Shown: positions 1 to 12,765, numbered from the stretch's first letter. The stretch is 64,000 nucleotides of DNA from Phytophthora sp. 'mugwort' (GCA_033558025.1 JAUCEF010000018.1:620001-684000), one strand, 5' to 3'. Notes: generated from the sequence alone by a model not told the origin. Translations and numbers: made by a program.

Positions 1-436
1 AATCTTTGAGTACACCTGGGGAATACCTGGAAACAAACACGTATGCTGATTGGGCAGGTCATGGCATCGTGCCTTTGGAAGATCCCGACAAAACAGTGGC
101 GGTGTCATTTGCACTTTGCTCGTGTTCCACGCATATGACTATTTCAGGAATCAGTACCTGGTTAATATCTGTTTTGGTAATTTATAATTAAAGATTACGC
201 CAATTTCGAGTGCTTTAATTACTCATTTCAGAAACCTGGTCAAAACCTTGAGGAAAACCTGGACATTACTGTTTCTGATTCCGTACTTCTTTCTGGAAAA
301 CCTTGACTGTAAGGCCGTCCAAAGAAATAATGATGGTAAAAAAATACACGAATATATTTCAACCTGGGCAATACCTGATTGCACACCTGGATACTACCTG
401 TGGGACAAAACCTGGACCACAAACGTGCTCTAAATA
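1..436. repeat. ACCTGG-rich degenerate repeat tract
   Basis: About a dozen copies of ACCTGG or one-mismatch variants (ACCTTG, ACCTGA, ACCTGT) occur in the first 415 bases, often preceded by AAT or AAA. Spacing is irregular, so this is not a simple tandem array. No gene is supported here. The tract runs off the left edge and may be the end of a larger repeat. Confidence 0.4.
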
Positions 437-1947
437 AAAACGGCTACCGATATTCATGGTATTATTGGCGAACTTAGTAGCGCTCGATTATTGGTGCTCA
501 TCCACGTGACGTCTTGACATGCCACGCATTTTTTTGTGGCTGGGGGAGACTGAACTTGCCGACGCAGTCACGATGACCTCAGTCTTCGATTTTTGCGAGC
601 TTCTGCGCAGACCCTCCGAACAGCGGACAAAGACATGTTCGCGCTCGTACAGCACGACCCTTTCCCGAAGGACTCCGGCCCTGGGATGTCTGTTCGAATC
701 AAGCCGGTGCTATTGATCCCGATAGGGTTAGAAGGCCCAAGGCTGTGTGCTTGTATGTGTTTGTGTTTATGTGCTATGTGCTGTGATGTGTGTGCCCAGG
801 TGCTGTATGCCGCTGAATGTGCTGTGCTGTGAGGTCTATGAGCACGTGAAGGTTGTTGTACATTTAACCAGTGTGGTTCTGATGTATTTGAGTGCATAAC
901 TATCTGCCTTACACGCGACCTACAGGGGAGAGCATGTCTTGCGTGTCGACAGGTGCAGGATCAACGATGCTTTCGAATGCAAGTTGGTGCTTGTAGATCA
1001 TGATGCGCTCGTCCAAGATGCCGAACTTGTGGAGCGGACGTTGTCCGTTCAGGACAGTTTGGCTCCCTTGGCTTTAACACCATAGGCTTTCGAAAACGCG
1101 AGCAGTCCGTCTTCAATGCAGCGGCTTAAGCCGAGGGCTTTGTAGTCCTTCGCGTTGGCGTCAAGGATGAAGCTCACGTCGAGGAAGTGCCCCATGAGGG
1201 CAACGGTGTTGGGAGACTCCGACTTCTTCTGGCGTTCAGCGTAGTCCCAGATGTGCACCACGCGCGTGTACCATTCATACCAAGCGTGTAAAAGGTGTGT
1301 CACTTCTTTCTTCTTGCGCTTGGGTTTCTGCTCCCAGTCTGACGCTTATTTGGCATGTTCGACTGCAGGTCTTCTGCGCTTCTCGTTCGGGTTCAAAGGG
1401 CCACCTCGACGATTGTCAGGCGTGCAGGTAGGGCTTTGTACGCGGTGATAAATTTTTGAATTACAGTAAAATGGTGATCCATTCTTGGGAATGAGTGTTG
1501 GTTTGCCTCTTGTTGTTGTTGTCGTTCTTTATCAGGTGGAGCAGCGCCGTCGTACAGCACAACAACCATGCAAGCGCGTCAGCAGTCGGTATCGCCGCGG
1601 TAGCAACGCACTCCCCACGCGCGTGAAGATCGGGGGCGGCTGCCGCCAGCATCTTTAACGGCGGGAAGTAGTAGACTGTATGATGCATTTTTATACTTTG
1701 TGGGAAGCCGACCTGATGGCAGTCGGCACGACTTCAAATCGTGTGCAGCGCTATGCACAAGTACGTTGTCAAAGCCACACTGGCATCCATCCATTTAGCA
1801 ACATGGTGTATATTGTACATGTTGAAAGTGAACTTTTTATCTTGAGAGAACAGAAAGGAAATCAGACCGTCTTACTATAATATGAATTATCATTGACTAC
1901 TCCAAAATGTACTTGCTACCTCATTCTCAATCACTGCCTGCTTCATC
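437..1947. other. No supported gene; decayed DNA
   Basis: Only short open frames are present. The longest sensible one is an 84-codon minus-strand frame at 1049-1303 with no recognised motif. The stretch is probably old transposon sequence, since it is followed directly by a decayed piggyBac-like gene, but nothing in it proves this. Confidence 0.3.
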
Positions 1948-4335
1948 TTAGTCCGATTGCTCTGCATCATTATCCTCCGTTCCCTGTCCCTCGGCCTTTT
2001 CTTCATCATCATCTTCGCCCGCTACGCGGCGGCGCTTCTTGCCCAAACCCCGCATCTGAATGTCGCGGCCGATGCGTGGGCGCGACCGCACGTCTCCATT
2101 CTTAAATTTCGCTGCCAGATTTGGTGGCACCTCATGGTGTTGCCAGGGTAGTGGCTCGGCCGAACTCGGCCACATAGGTAGACTCTACGTACACATGAAC
2201 GATTTCATACTCGATGTCAGTCCAAAATAAAATACGTTGAAAGTGTGCAGACTTATCGTTTAATTCCGTCGCTGCAGTTCACAATAACACCGTTTGCGCT
2301 GCGCTGGCCCACCTTCGTCTTCCAAATGGAGCACACCTTGCATTGATGCTAGCGGAAGCCCTCTCGAACCTGCGTCCACTCTGGAAACTGTGTGAGCTTG
2401 TGTTCTGGCGGGATCGCGTCCGCTCTCACTTGCACTTGTGGCCCTATAGAATCGAACTATAAAACGTCAACAAGCAAGTAAATATTATATACACCATGCC
2501 GTCTGCGGTGCATGTTGTACACACCTCTTCAACGAAGTCGCCAGCAATAACTTGCAGTAGCTGCGTTTGGAGATCCTGAAAGAAGGTCGCGTGATCGGCA
2601 GGAGGTTCTTCTCGTTATTACTGGGCCTCGCGATGGCCGATAAAGGCATCGACAATCGCGATATCGACGAGGCCCAGACAGATTGTCGTGTAGTATTTCC
2701 GGCACATCACTGCGAGCTGCAGTGAGGAGTAGCGCTGCAAGCTCAGCTGATTGTGGATGTCAATACCGCCCATCCAGCGATGCTTAGTCGCGCATTGCCG
2801 ACGGGTAGGGGATTATGGTTCGCTGGCCACCAGGATTGTGTTTCCCTTCATGACACAAAATATTGGCTGCAGGTTAGATAGTGACGTAGTGCAAATAGTA
2901 GCGGTAAACCTACCGCAAGCTTCCAGAACACTGCTGGTAACTGCTGAGAGCAGGTAAACAGGCAGGCTGTCCAACCACTGCATAACTTGTAGCTGCGGAC
3001 AGCATTTCGCCGTTGCGATACTGGACGAGCCAATTGCGACGTCTGCTGGTCGTGATGCATCCGTCGAAACGAGTGGTGGCGGAAATCCCTTCTTGTTCGT
3101 CTGAATTGTGCCGACCGTATACACACTTCGAGCCACCAGCTACAGAGCAAGCTGGATGGACGTGTAAAACCGGTCGGTCACTACAGCATGGAATACGCCG
3201 TCTTGTGTGGGAGGCAGCACCTCGTGGAGATTGCGAATTTACAGCAGCAGGACAAGAGTTTGAGTCTGCTGAGAACTTGGTGAATGACACGTCTCCAAAT
3301 TTGTCAGTGTGCTGATCGTTCCGTAATATACCTCAAGCCTGAGCAAACAGTATACAAGGCAGATCAAAAACATTCATGAGTAAATATACAGCATGTGCTA
3401 CTTAGAAAGAAAATGCCCCGCGCGCTCCACAATGGAGGCGCAGGGCAAGGAAAAAAATACGAGCACACATACTACACGCAAAACACAAACATGCATACAA
3501 CTCAGCGTACCGTAGGCAATACGCGGTATCTGAACAGCACGTCATGCATGATCAGCTTGCTGCCGCTTTTGTGTGGCTTGTCCTTCATGAACTGCCTCGC
3601 CACGTTATACCGGCTCCTCGATGGAATCATGGTCTCGTCAAACGCCAGAACCGGCGGCACGTTGAAATCACGTCAAACGTCTGTTGCAAGGTGTCTACCA
3701 CCGAGCGCACCTTCTAATCCCGGTCCGTCCCGCATGTGAGTCAGTGTTTGTCCGTAAAATTCAAGTTCTGCATCAACCGTCCAAATTGCGCCTTCAATAT
3801 GAAGCACCAGAATGTACCCTTTGCACCACTCTTACGGTTGTTGTTGCCCAATAATCAGCAAAACGGCGTTTGTGTGGGCACAACATGCGTGACACAAGAA
3901 GCCAATGCAGTGCAACAGCTCTTCCGGTTGAATTTTCTTGTGTATCCTCGTTTGTCTCAGCAGCACATCTTCCCTTGTAGTGGCCTCATCACGTACCACC
4001 TGCTTCTGGTACATATGGTCCACCCGCTCGTTCAAGTGCTGGTAGTAGTAGCGGTTACTTTCAGAAGGAAACCGTCGCCAAATCTAGGGGGGGAAGATAA
4101 AAAAGAAAAAGTTGCAAGGGTGACTACGCAATAACCAGCACCTGCTCCGTTGGTCCATACTCCATTGTAGACAACCTCATGTAAGCCTCGGCTTCGTTTC
4201 AAGATCTTGATGTTTATTACAACATGCGTACGGTTAAAACCTGTACTATATACTTCCTCGATGAATATCACAAGCCGTACCAAAATTCCAGCCATCCGCT
4301 CGCATCTTCTTCGGTGCGACCTAGTCCTGCGCAAG
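1948..4335 (-). pseudogene. PiggyBac-like (DDE_Tnp_1_7) transposase, broken copy
   Basis: Reading the minus strand across several frames recovers the typical order of an oomycete piggyBac-like transposase. A segment near 3.6-3.5 kb reads like the FMKDKPHK block. A transposase core lies at 3.2-2.8 kb (TSIQLALQLVARSVYTVGT). Near 2.75-2.65 kb is a MGGIDIHNQLSLQRYSSQ block followed by KYYTTICLGLVDIAIVDAF. A basic tail ends at 1948. The MGG-DxxxQ..RYS signature is the same as in the second copy at 57.2 kb, which supports the call. Many frameshifts and stops separate these pieces, so it cannot make a full protein. Minus-strand frames at 4729-5199 and 5328-5842, rich in Lys, Arg and Glu, may be its N-terminal part, but I cannot show continuity. 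Confidence 0.7.
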
Positions 4336-5327
4336 CACCACCACCTCGTCGGGCGTTAGCGTATCCGAATTGCGCGTGATTGCCTCCCAATTACGTTTGG
4401 CGAGCGACGCGTTGAGGCGTTCTCGTTAAAGCTTCCTCTTCTCTCTCTTCTTCTGCCGATGAAGAAGTGCCGCACCATCCAATCCATCATTACTACAATC
4501 CGAAACGCCAGACTCATCTTCAGGTCCACCGCAATCTTCCAGTGGTTGCACAACACCATCTGTTTCGACAAAGCAATCGTCCGAATCCGCACCGTCCCCA
4601 TCTATTTAAATCAGAGTCGATAGCATTGACCGGTGCGGTAACAGGATATGATCCATCAACGTCCGCATCCAAACACCAGAACAGTCTCGTCCCCCACAGC
4701 GTCAGACGAATCCATAGTCAGACTCCTATTAAACGAAACACCATCCCATTTCAATATACAATACTCCCGGACAAGACCATGTAGTATATACATCATGTGC
4801 GAATCCGTACCTAGCTACACGAGCTCGTCTTGGGCCCATTTTGTCTTCGCGCGATGCATCAGTAGACTCGCTGTTGCACCAGCACACACCATACAACATC
4901 ATGAGTATCAATGTATGTAGTATATACAGCATCGACTCAGCCACAGACCTTCTTATCCCTTCCAGTGGCGAGCGACAAACGACGGCATCTCCAGCTGAGG
5001 AAGACGTACTCTCGCCATCAGCGTCGTCTTCTTCTTCTGCATTCGCTACGTGGGGGCTCGCCTTCTTCTGCTGCTTCCCCTCCGTCCGTGCCTCCGAGCT
5101 TGGTGACGCCTTCCGCTTCCGCGCCGCGTTCTTGCATGTCCTTTGAGTTTCGACCAATGCTTGCTTGCAAGCCAGCATCACTGAACTTTTCCGTTCCAAC
5201 CCTTATGCGTTTCTCTCTCTTTCTCTGCTGCGCGACGGGTAGCTGCAGCTTCAGCTAGAGCCATTGCCTTGGCTTCCTTGGACTTTTTTCTTCTCGCTCC
5301 TTGCCTTCTCCGCAGCTTTCTTCTCCT

Positions 5328-5842
5328 TCATCGGTCTTTCACTTGCTGCCTTCGCTTTCCCCATCCTTTCCTACATACCAATCCACACTTCGCCGTTGCC
5401 ACATCCTCGGCTAGACGACCAGCCATTTGTTTCTTGCTCGTTGGAGGTAGCCGAGATGCTGGTTTCGTTACCGGCACCGCCTTCTGCGTAGTTCCCGCTT
5501 CAGTATCCGGCCTTACGCTCATGCCTCCATCTCTTTATCTCCGAAGTCTGCGTCAGTCGCTCTGTCCTCGTTCACGTACGCCCTGTGTTCCTCAACAATA
5601 CGCAGCCTATCTTCTGCGCTTCGGCCAGATATTTGCGCGAGGAACTCACATGATCGCGGCGAGCTTCCAGCACCATCTCTCTCTTTCTTGGCTATTTCTC
5701 GACTCAAAGCGTTGGCAGCCACCAACCATTTGACGAAAAATCGCACAAGCTCTTGAAACATCTCTGCGTCTTTCTGTGTAATTGTTCGAACTATCTTTGC
5801 AATTTTCCGGTCTAGCCCTGTGCATTTCAACGTTTTTAACAT
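5328..5842 (-). pseudogene. Charged alpha-helical fragment, unidentified
   Basis: Two adjoining minus-strand frames (5842-5519 and 5522-5328) encode charged, Lys/Arg/Glu-rich sequence with helical stretches such as AKIVRTITQKDAEMFQELVR. No domain is recognised. Position suggests either the N-terminal part of the piggyBac-like gene downstream on the same strand or a separate transposon accessory gene. No start codon can be defended. Confidence 0.3.
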
Positions 5843-5927
5843 GTTCTATGTACAACATGCTAAGAAAGAGCCAGTAACTTGCATGTTGTCATATACAACG
5901 CGTGAGTGCGGGGCGGGGGGGGGGGGG

Positions 5928-6752
5928 TTAAGCCTGCACCCCATCCTCAGCGCGCATGGTGTATACGGTTCCTGGTTGGTTCTTCGGTTGATCTCGAGTG
6001 CTTATGTGTATATGCAGCACCGTAACGGTATGGAGCTTCCTGGACTCGAGCGTAAGTGACAGGACCGACTCCGAGGCAACGGCGGGCATGGTCGACGGCA
6101 CTACAGCAACTTGAAGCGTTGCCGGCTCAGTTGCCAACAAGGCGTGCAGCCCAGGCTCCGGTGTCAAGCGGGACATCGTCTTCAGACGCAAGCTCGGGCA
6201 ACTGGTCAAGCAACGCTGCACAATGTGCATCCTGGGTGGCCATGCGACCGCGATGTCGTGCAAAGGGCACGTCAAGAAGGCGTTCTTGGCCGGGATCAAG
6301 TTGAGTCTCTACTCTTCTGAAGTCTTGACCTAGAGCAGCCGCATATAGAATGTGCCGCTGGCTGATACGACCACGTGCTGCTTTTGTATGTAGCCTAAGT
6401 CCGAACAGCGCCCGAACGAGTGTCACATTAGACGCGCGAGCGCAGCGTCTGGGTAGTCAGCATGTACGCGAGCTGTGCTGTACAAATAGCGTACCAGGGC
6501 ATGTAAGTCCTCCTTAGTAGAACGAGGAGCTTTATTAAGCAAGCCGCCGCTCTCCCTTTTCAAGCAATGCTTCTCTAATGTTTTGCTTTGCTTTAGCAAG
6601 ACTAACGCAGTAGGGACACGCAAATGCGGGTACAACGAACAATCTAACTTAACATTTCTATAATTTGACGTTGTCGAATTGCATGCAAGCTTACCTTTGT
6701 TGCCTTCGTTGGCGGCGAGATAGTAGCCAAAGCGATCCATAGTCGCTGCCAT
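5928..6752 (-). pseudogene. Tyrosine-recombinase-like transposon fragment
   Basis: Two to three overlapping minus-strand frames join into one protein-like path. A helical N-terminal segment (6752-6423) is followed by LGYIQKQHVVVSASGTFY and a CPLHDIAVA / LATQDAHCAALLDQLPE segment. This resembles the catalytic-domain layout of oomycete tyrosine-recombinase transposon proteins, in which a strand-rich core precedes the HxxR box. The HxxR and Tyr motifs themselves were not found, so the C-terminal half is missing or decayed. Frameshifts make it a pseudogene. The family assignment is inference from pattern memory. Confidence 0.4.
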
Positions 6753-7052
6753 CCGCTTGCCAGAGTTGTCCAGGGGAATGCTAGCTGAACGTATTCCATG
6801 CTAACATTATCTTCCTCCAACATCCGCTTGAATGGTGCGCGTCCTCATGATATTCACATTCGCGAACGCGGTTAAGCTCATGCTTCTCGATCTGCTCTTC
6901 GAACTGTGTGATCTAAACAAGCGGTTGTGTGTGAACGTACTACAGCTTCTTTTTAATCGAGGAAAAAAACCTAGTTGTCCAAATACCACATCTGTGCCAA
7001 ACTATTTGTTAGACTTGGTATTTATAATCGGCATATCCCTATTATGTTGCTG

Positions 7053-7076
7053 GTTCCGACAAATATTTGTCGGAAC
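7053..7076. repeat. Perfect 24-bp palindrome
   Basis: The two 12-base halves around GTTCCGACAAAT are exact reverse complements. The surrounding 6760-7509 stretch holds no supported gene. The half-site GTTCCGAC recurs near 7228-7245 (CGTTCCGACC twice), suggesting a transposon end or a binding site. Confidence 0.6.
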
Positions 7077-7509
7077 GTCTCAGAACGGTACGCCTAGCCT
7101 TCATAGTTTGATTCGCAGAAAGTACTCAATAGAAGTGTGAGATAGACTAATATACGATTTCGCTATGATATCCACTCAACCCTGCTGTTCTATCTGTCTG
7201 GAAAAGCACTATAACCCAAAACCTCCGACGTTCCGACCCGTTCCGACCTGTACAAAGGCAGTACTTTTGGAGGGTGTCACTTTTACGGTATCACATGTAC
7301 CTGAACCAACCGGTCTTTAAGGCTCGCGCTCGCTTACGCAGAACCCTAAGCCCGCTGCGGCTCGCACACTTCCACCGCTCGATCAAGGTGGAAATAGCAC
7401 ATGTCCTCCCGTACCTACCAACGAGAGGGTTCTAATACTTTTCATGCTTGTTTCTTGTATAGTTTGATCAGTATCGGCCGGTTGCACCGTTTGACTTACC
7501 TGGCGTAAA

Positions 7510-8556
7510 GTCTCCGCTTAAGTACTGTCGACAGTTTAATGATATTCATCCATGTGTTGGTTTCGGCCTAGAGTTACCGATACTGACCCGTCAAATCGAC
7601 TTCCGCTTTCTGACTCCAAAAGCAATATATGAAACTGCAAAAATAAACGATTAAACCTATCATTGATCAAACGAACGAGCCCTGATCTGCTGCAAATTGT
7701 TTGTTTGGCTGCCGAGAGCAACAAGCCAGCTTCTCATATGGCAAAAGCTGGCTCTTATGTAAAGCCCGACGCTATATGAGTAGTGCAGCGAGCTTTAGCC
7801 GGCGGTGTTCGTCAAGTAAATAGAACTTAAAGGTCTATCGTCTTTAACACGTCTCAAATATGTACGGGATGGGTTGAGACGTACTATTTTACATTTGAAT
7901 GAGGACCAAAGCATGAAGCGGGCAATCTTTCAGATGGAATTGGTATATGGAGACTAGACAAGCGTAGCCACTACGCGGCGGTGATTGTTTCGTTAGTTCT
8001 CGGCTCCGCGGGACCCGACTCCGCTTCGCGTGTAGCTCCGACAGGCTTGTTTTTTTTATTATACACCAAAATATAGGGAATCAAACAAGCGAGTCGAAGG
8101 GGGGATTAAACTCAAATTCCACGTTGGGAGCACAACGAATGCCCATTGTACAACCCACGCATCATCCCATACGCAGAATAGCGTATGGGACAAAGTTGCT
8201 TGCATCGCTTATCTCTAAGCTTCCACCATTTTAATAATTACTGATTTAATTTGAGAGATTGGAATTTCCGAGCTTAAAGCCGAGAGAGAGTTGTTATCAA
8301 CGACCTTACTAAGAGCTACATCCCTGCAATTCCATATTTTTGCAATTCGACGTGCCGGGCATGAAGTTGAAGAAGGTAGTAGAGAAAAATATCAGCTGGA
8401 AATGGAGACATCAGACGTATCTCAGGGGATTGATACAGATGAAAGTTACGCAACCCCCCCCACCCACCCCTACACACACACTACCCATTGACCCTCAGTT
8501 GTGTGGCAGCAGCGGACATAGCTCTGGAACCCAAAACAATGACTGAAGTTGGCCAA
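7510..8556. repeat. Left arm of ~1.05-kb inverted repeat
   Basis: This arm is the reverse complement of 12987-14052 over its whole length, with only a few base changes and one length difference in a C/G run (a ~19-base expansion in the right arm near 13080-13105). The outer end begins GTCTCCGC and the inner end is TTGGCC. It carries a short open frame mirrored exactly in the other arm. No gene product is recognised. Near identity implies recent duplication, gene conversion or a single mobile unit with very long terminal inverted repeats. Confidence 0.9.
8165..8190. repeat. Hairpin inside inverted-repeat arm
   Basis: A perfect 10-bp stem (TCCCATACGC / GCGTATGGGA) closes a 6-base loop. The same hairpin is present in the right arm near 13371-13396. 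It could be a recombination or processing signal of the element. Confidence 0.6.
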
Positions 8557-9100
8557 AAAAAAACTTTTATACACAATTCGTATTGTCAAGACGATCCACC
8601 TGGGACATTGGACCAGTATATAAATCATTGCTTGCCCATCCGTAAATCTGCGCTAGCAAAATTGTAAGGCTACGGCAGCCTTCCTAACATGATTCCTGGC
8701 TCCTTAAAAGCATGTCGTTTCAAAAAGTGCTTGAACAGTGAAAGAGCATCCAGGGTAACAAGGATGTGAGCCTGGTCGCGCTCCTGCCGTCGTAATCAGA
8801 TCGATGCGGCCGAGAGGATATAATGGCCGCCATGCTACATCGCCTTTTATACCCGCGTTGCTTCCACGACATGCAGGACAAGTTCGGCCGCTCTGCAGCA
8901 GCGCTGAGCACGATTTATTACCACATGCGTACGTGTTTTCGTCTGTGCTGCCGTTGCTGTGTTTAAAACTAATAGAAATACTTGTCTAGTTGCATATGTA
9001 GATGAACGATAGGAGGAGAATGTGTACTTTAATCTGAAACTCATACAACCGACTACTGCAGCGCAATCGAGTGCAGAAGCTCGGCGCAAGGGAATTTGTT
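8557..9100. other. Inner spacer of the inverted-repeat element
   Basis: No supported gene or strong repeat; only short open frames without recognisable motifs are seen. It lies between the left inverted arm and the first coding-like fragments. Confidence 0.3.
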
Positions 9101-9126
9101 TTTCTAGACGGGGCTAAGCTCCCGAT

Positions 9127-9665
9127 ATGCCGCCCGTCATCGAGGTGCCGGCGCCGATTGGAAAACCTGCATCGGCGAGTATACAGTGGCCACAAGCGCG
9201 TTCACTATCTACTGTTTCCAGATATCGGCACTAGGGTTTGTTTGGCTTCATACATATAGCAACTAACTGTGTTTTGTTATTGTACGCAGGTTTGACTACC
9301 CAATGACGGCCTCTGCATCCACTTCTGCTGCCCATACGATTAAGACGTCATGATACGAGTCTGTTTGTCTGGAGTGATGCTTTACAGTACTTCGACAAGC
9401 ACTCCATCTTTGAAAACGAAGGCATATTTGGCGACCCAGCCGACTCAGTAATCAAGTGTGTGATGACTCGCTTTAAGAGCGAGTGCAAACGACGCATGAG
9501 CGTGTAAATCAAATATGGAGATGAGGGCTGTTCGAACTGCATTATAGTGGAACTTTGGAATCATGAAGCGCTTGTGGGCGTTCGTTGAAGCCAAGAAGGA
9601 CTTGAATATTCGCCTCAGTCCTGTTGACAAAGTTTGTGCGTGTGGCAATGATGTCGACGAATTGC
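9127..9665 (+). pseudogene. Unidentified transposon-associated fragment
   Basis: A plus-strand path begins MPPVIEVPAPIGKPASAS and continues, after a possible GT-AG intron (about 9232-9290), into DPADSVIKCVMTRFKSECKRRM and VELWNHEALVGV. The second part has the helical charged character of oomycete transposon-encoded DNA-binding accessory proteins. Frameshifts or stops interrupt it. No family can be named. Confidence 0.3.
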
Positions 9666-9799
9666 GAGTGCTGTTAATATGGAGGCAACCAGATTAGTTC
9701 CTACTTCCATTTGCTCCGACTAAAATACGCTAATATAGAGAGAAAGATCAATAGTCTTTGGCGGTAATCTTCATTGTGCGTTGCGTTTATCGATTGTGT

Positions 9800-10480
9800 G
9801 TTACTACTATCGCTTAGCAAGCATCTTCAAAAGTTGCATAAAGTGCGTCTCCGTAGCCTGTCATTCGAGACGCTCTTGCTCACATTGCTGCTCACGGACA
9901 GCCATTTCCTTCTCCTTCTGCTCGCGTAGAATGACCACCAACTTTTCAAACTTGGTGCCCTTTTATGGCCTCTCATCGACCACGTCCTGGTCGTCATCCC
10001 GCTGGCGCTTAAGTCGCTCGACTGCCAAACGGCGATTCGTCTCACCAGCGCTTCCTTGAGGCGGTGTTTCTCCAGGCTTAGTTATCGTCTTGTTCGCCTC
10101 CTCGATCTTGCTGTCTTCGAGTTCCGACAAGAGCTCGTCTAGAAGCGTGTTCTTCTCACTATGACACTCTGTTACACCGGAACGGCGAACAGATTCCGAG
10201 TTTCTCTTCTATGCAAGCTAGTGATAAGCGTACAACACAATTTGATAAGATGCATAAACAGCTTACTGGGGAAGATATTGAGATGATTCTGAGCAGTCTT
10301 TCCACTTAGAATATCCCTAATGAAATCGGGACAAGCAGCCAATGTTGTAGCCAGACTATTCCAAGCCTCCATCACCTTGCCGTGATCGTGCCGAGACGCG
10401 TGCGGCAAGGCGAGGGTATTGTTGTAGAATCCATACATCAGCTGCAATCGTGATATCACAGTGAGAATCTGGTACAATAC
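9800..10480 (-). pseudogene. SANT/Myb-like DNA-binding protein remnant
   Basis: Read on the minus strand, HGKVMEAWNSLATTLAACPDF and DILSGKTAQNHLN form a SANT/Myb-like helix set. A charged C-terminal coiled-coil tail follows (LKRQRDDDQDVVDERP, then KFEKLVVILREQKEKEMAV). This layout is common in proteins encoded by oomycete DNA transposons. At least two frame changes are needed to connect the parts, so it is a pseudogene. It is divergent to the tyrosine recombinase gene just to its right, suggesting a two-gene element with a shared promoter near 10.5-10.6 kb. Confidence 0.5.
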
Positions 10481-10627
10481 CGTGATAGAAGGCTATCATA
10501 GTTGCATGAAATGATGCTGCAATCTGTGGCAATCGACTGATGTTGACTATGCAGCAGGTAAACATTTCAGATTAGAAGCAAGTGTAATAGAGCGAAAATC
10601 ACACGTCTGTTGCGACCTTTGGTAAAG

Positions 10628-12765
10628 ATGGCGCGCGGCCGGAAGCGAACAATTGACCACGCGGTTGACGGAGCTGCTGTGGCCCAGTCTCTCCAAGCCA
10701 AACGGACGAATGCAAGCACGGAGCAAACGTATCAGTCGAAGATGAAGGGCATGGTAGAGTGGCTTGCAGCAAACCACCCTGAAACAATTGACAGCTCCAC
10801 AAAGTTGATGCGTGTTCCCCTCCCTAAAGATGCTGTTCTTGGGTTCTTTGGACACATTTGCATCCCCACACAGGCATGTGATTTCAACAACGTGCACGCA
10901 GACGAAGCTCCTAGCGCCCCCTTATCGGTGTCAAGTATCTGGGGCTACAGGAGCACACTAGTTAACACTTACCGCTCGAAGCTGATTAAGCTAGACCCAC
11001 AACTTGATACTGAGCTGCGTCGCGTTCTCACCGGCTACGAGAAGGTGATCAACAGCCTCACGAAGGGCGGTCTCACGAAAATCAACGATGGCAAGCGCGA
11101 CCTGAAGTCAAGTGGTTCTGAGCTGCTTGCACTGAAGCTGATAAAGGTCACTCCATCGCGCAAAGGCCAGGCCTGGGATACGGTTTTGTTTGTTTGGAGC
11201 TATTTCGCCCCGAATTTAATGAGCCGGTCGGAGTCAATAAAAATACCATAATGCTGCAGCATATGGAATGGTCAGAAGACTGCCTCAGCATAGAGGATAA
11301 GGGCACAAGGGTGACCAAAAGGGCGCGGAGAAGTTTGGCAAGCACGTATACGCGAATCCCTTCACACCGTCTCAGTGCCCAATCATTGCGTTGCTGTTCA
11401 TCTTTTCTCCACCCAGAGCGAAGCGGTTACGGGAAAGCAACAACTTTTATCGGTTCTGACAACAAGAATCGCTTTGGCCGCACCCTGCACAGTGTTATTG
11501 GCTGCTTTGGACGAACAGGAAATGAGAGTCTAGGGTGCAACCCTACCGATACAGGGACGCATAGTATCCGCAAGGGTAGCAGTTCATACGCTCTCGGTCA
11601 AGTTAACGGCCCGACTCCAGTGTCTGTGTATCTGCGCATGGGCCAAAGCCTTGGCAAGTTGAAAGATCGGTATATTCACTTTGGTGAAGGAGCAGATCTT
11701 AATGCGGCAGAATGATTGCTGGACTACCCTTCCATTCAGAGCGTTTTGCAGTGCTGCCGCCGCATTTCCCACCCGCGTTTAGTGCAAAGATGACAACCAA
11801 GTACTGGAATGAAATTGTAAGCGGGTACTCAAGTTATCCACACGGAGTTCAATCAGCCTTTCCTTTCCTATTGGCTTCAGTTATTGACCACGAACAGTAT
11901 CTACGTAATGTCCTCCCCCCAGCCCACCGGATCATCAAAAGCGAGAGTATTCTCCGCAAATACTCTACTGCAGCAGCTCCGCGGTGCGACCGTGCAGGTG
12001 TACGGGGAATCGCCGGTTTGTGGCCTTAAGGCGACCGGGATACCGGCACATTTAGCAGTTGCTAAGCAAGTGATCGACCTGCGAGAACAGGTCGCTGCGG
12101 TTCGTTGCGAGGTGGAACTACTGAAACGAATATGCTAGAAAAGCTACCTAACGAAGTAGCGGCGAAGGTAGTGAGCGAGTTGCGGCAGCACTTTCTGGCT
12201 AATGGCGTCACTCCTGTATCTCTGCGTGCGAACCGACGTAGCCTCAGAAATCTGTCATGCAATTACCTCAGTCCACGGTTGTAGTGACGGTCCTTCTACC
12301 AACCCAAGCACCGAAGAAAATCATGTCTGGCGATCATGGAATTGGGGCGACGGCCAAATTAGTCGTTCCATTCCAATTGATTGGGAATTTCCTGCTTGAT
12401 CAAGCGCTAAGCTGACGTTCAATTTATGTTTTTTCGGCGACAAGGACACGGGTATTCGACCTTATAGGTTAATTAGCAAACAGCATGACATCAAGCCGCA
12501 GCACTACATGCGGCACTCTCGTGTCCACATTGTGATGCAGTACATGCAGAGACTCGCCGAGGAGTCCAGGGCTTTGCCAGACGGAGTGACTAACATCTTA
12601 ACGCTCGAATTGGAAGCTGCAGATCAAGTTGTTCTTAGCGCCGTCTTTGGTACGATGCTCGTAAAGCTGTACACAGGGACTCCCAAACGAGCAGAAGAGC
12701 TCTTGTGTGGCACGCTATACAACCGACTTTGTAAGTTCCGTAAGAATTCGATACAAGATCATTGA
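10628..12765 (+). pseudogene. Crypton-type tyrosine recombinase, frameshifted
   Basis: A plus-strand path of about 710 codons passes through several frames. The N-terminus is MARGRKRT, with a YQSKMKGMVEWL helix. A core-binding domain follows. Catalytic-domain pieces include LMSRSES (candidate first Arg), HVYANPFTPSQCPIIALLF in a third frame at 11343-11400, the HxxR box in GTHSIRKGSSSYAL (about 11554-11595), and the nucleophile region LGKLKDRYIHF. After the catalytic domain are the GLPFHSERFAVLPPHF and ATGIPAHLAVAKQV segments and a C-terminal FFGDKDTGIRPYRLIS domain ending at 12765. All are typical of oomycete Crypton proteins. At least three frame changes disable it. An upstream ATG at 10610 is also possible. 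Confidence 0.75.

Noticed and set aside
568..897. 109-codon minus-strand open frame
   Set aside because: Composition is low-complexity His/Ser-rich on the complement of a TGTG-rich tract; no motif and no neighbours that support it.
6832..7140. 102-codon plus-strand open frame, hydrophobic
   Set aside because: No start context, no family, and it overlaps a palindrome-containing AT-rich stretch; looks like chance.
8159..8192. CRISPR-like or attachment-site repeat
   Set aside because: It is a single hairpin repeated only because the whole arm is duplicated; no array and no spacer structure.
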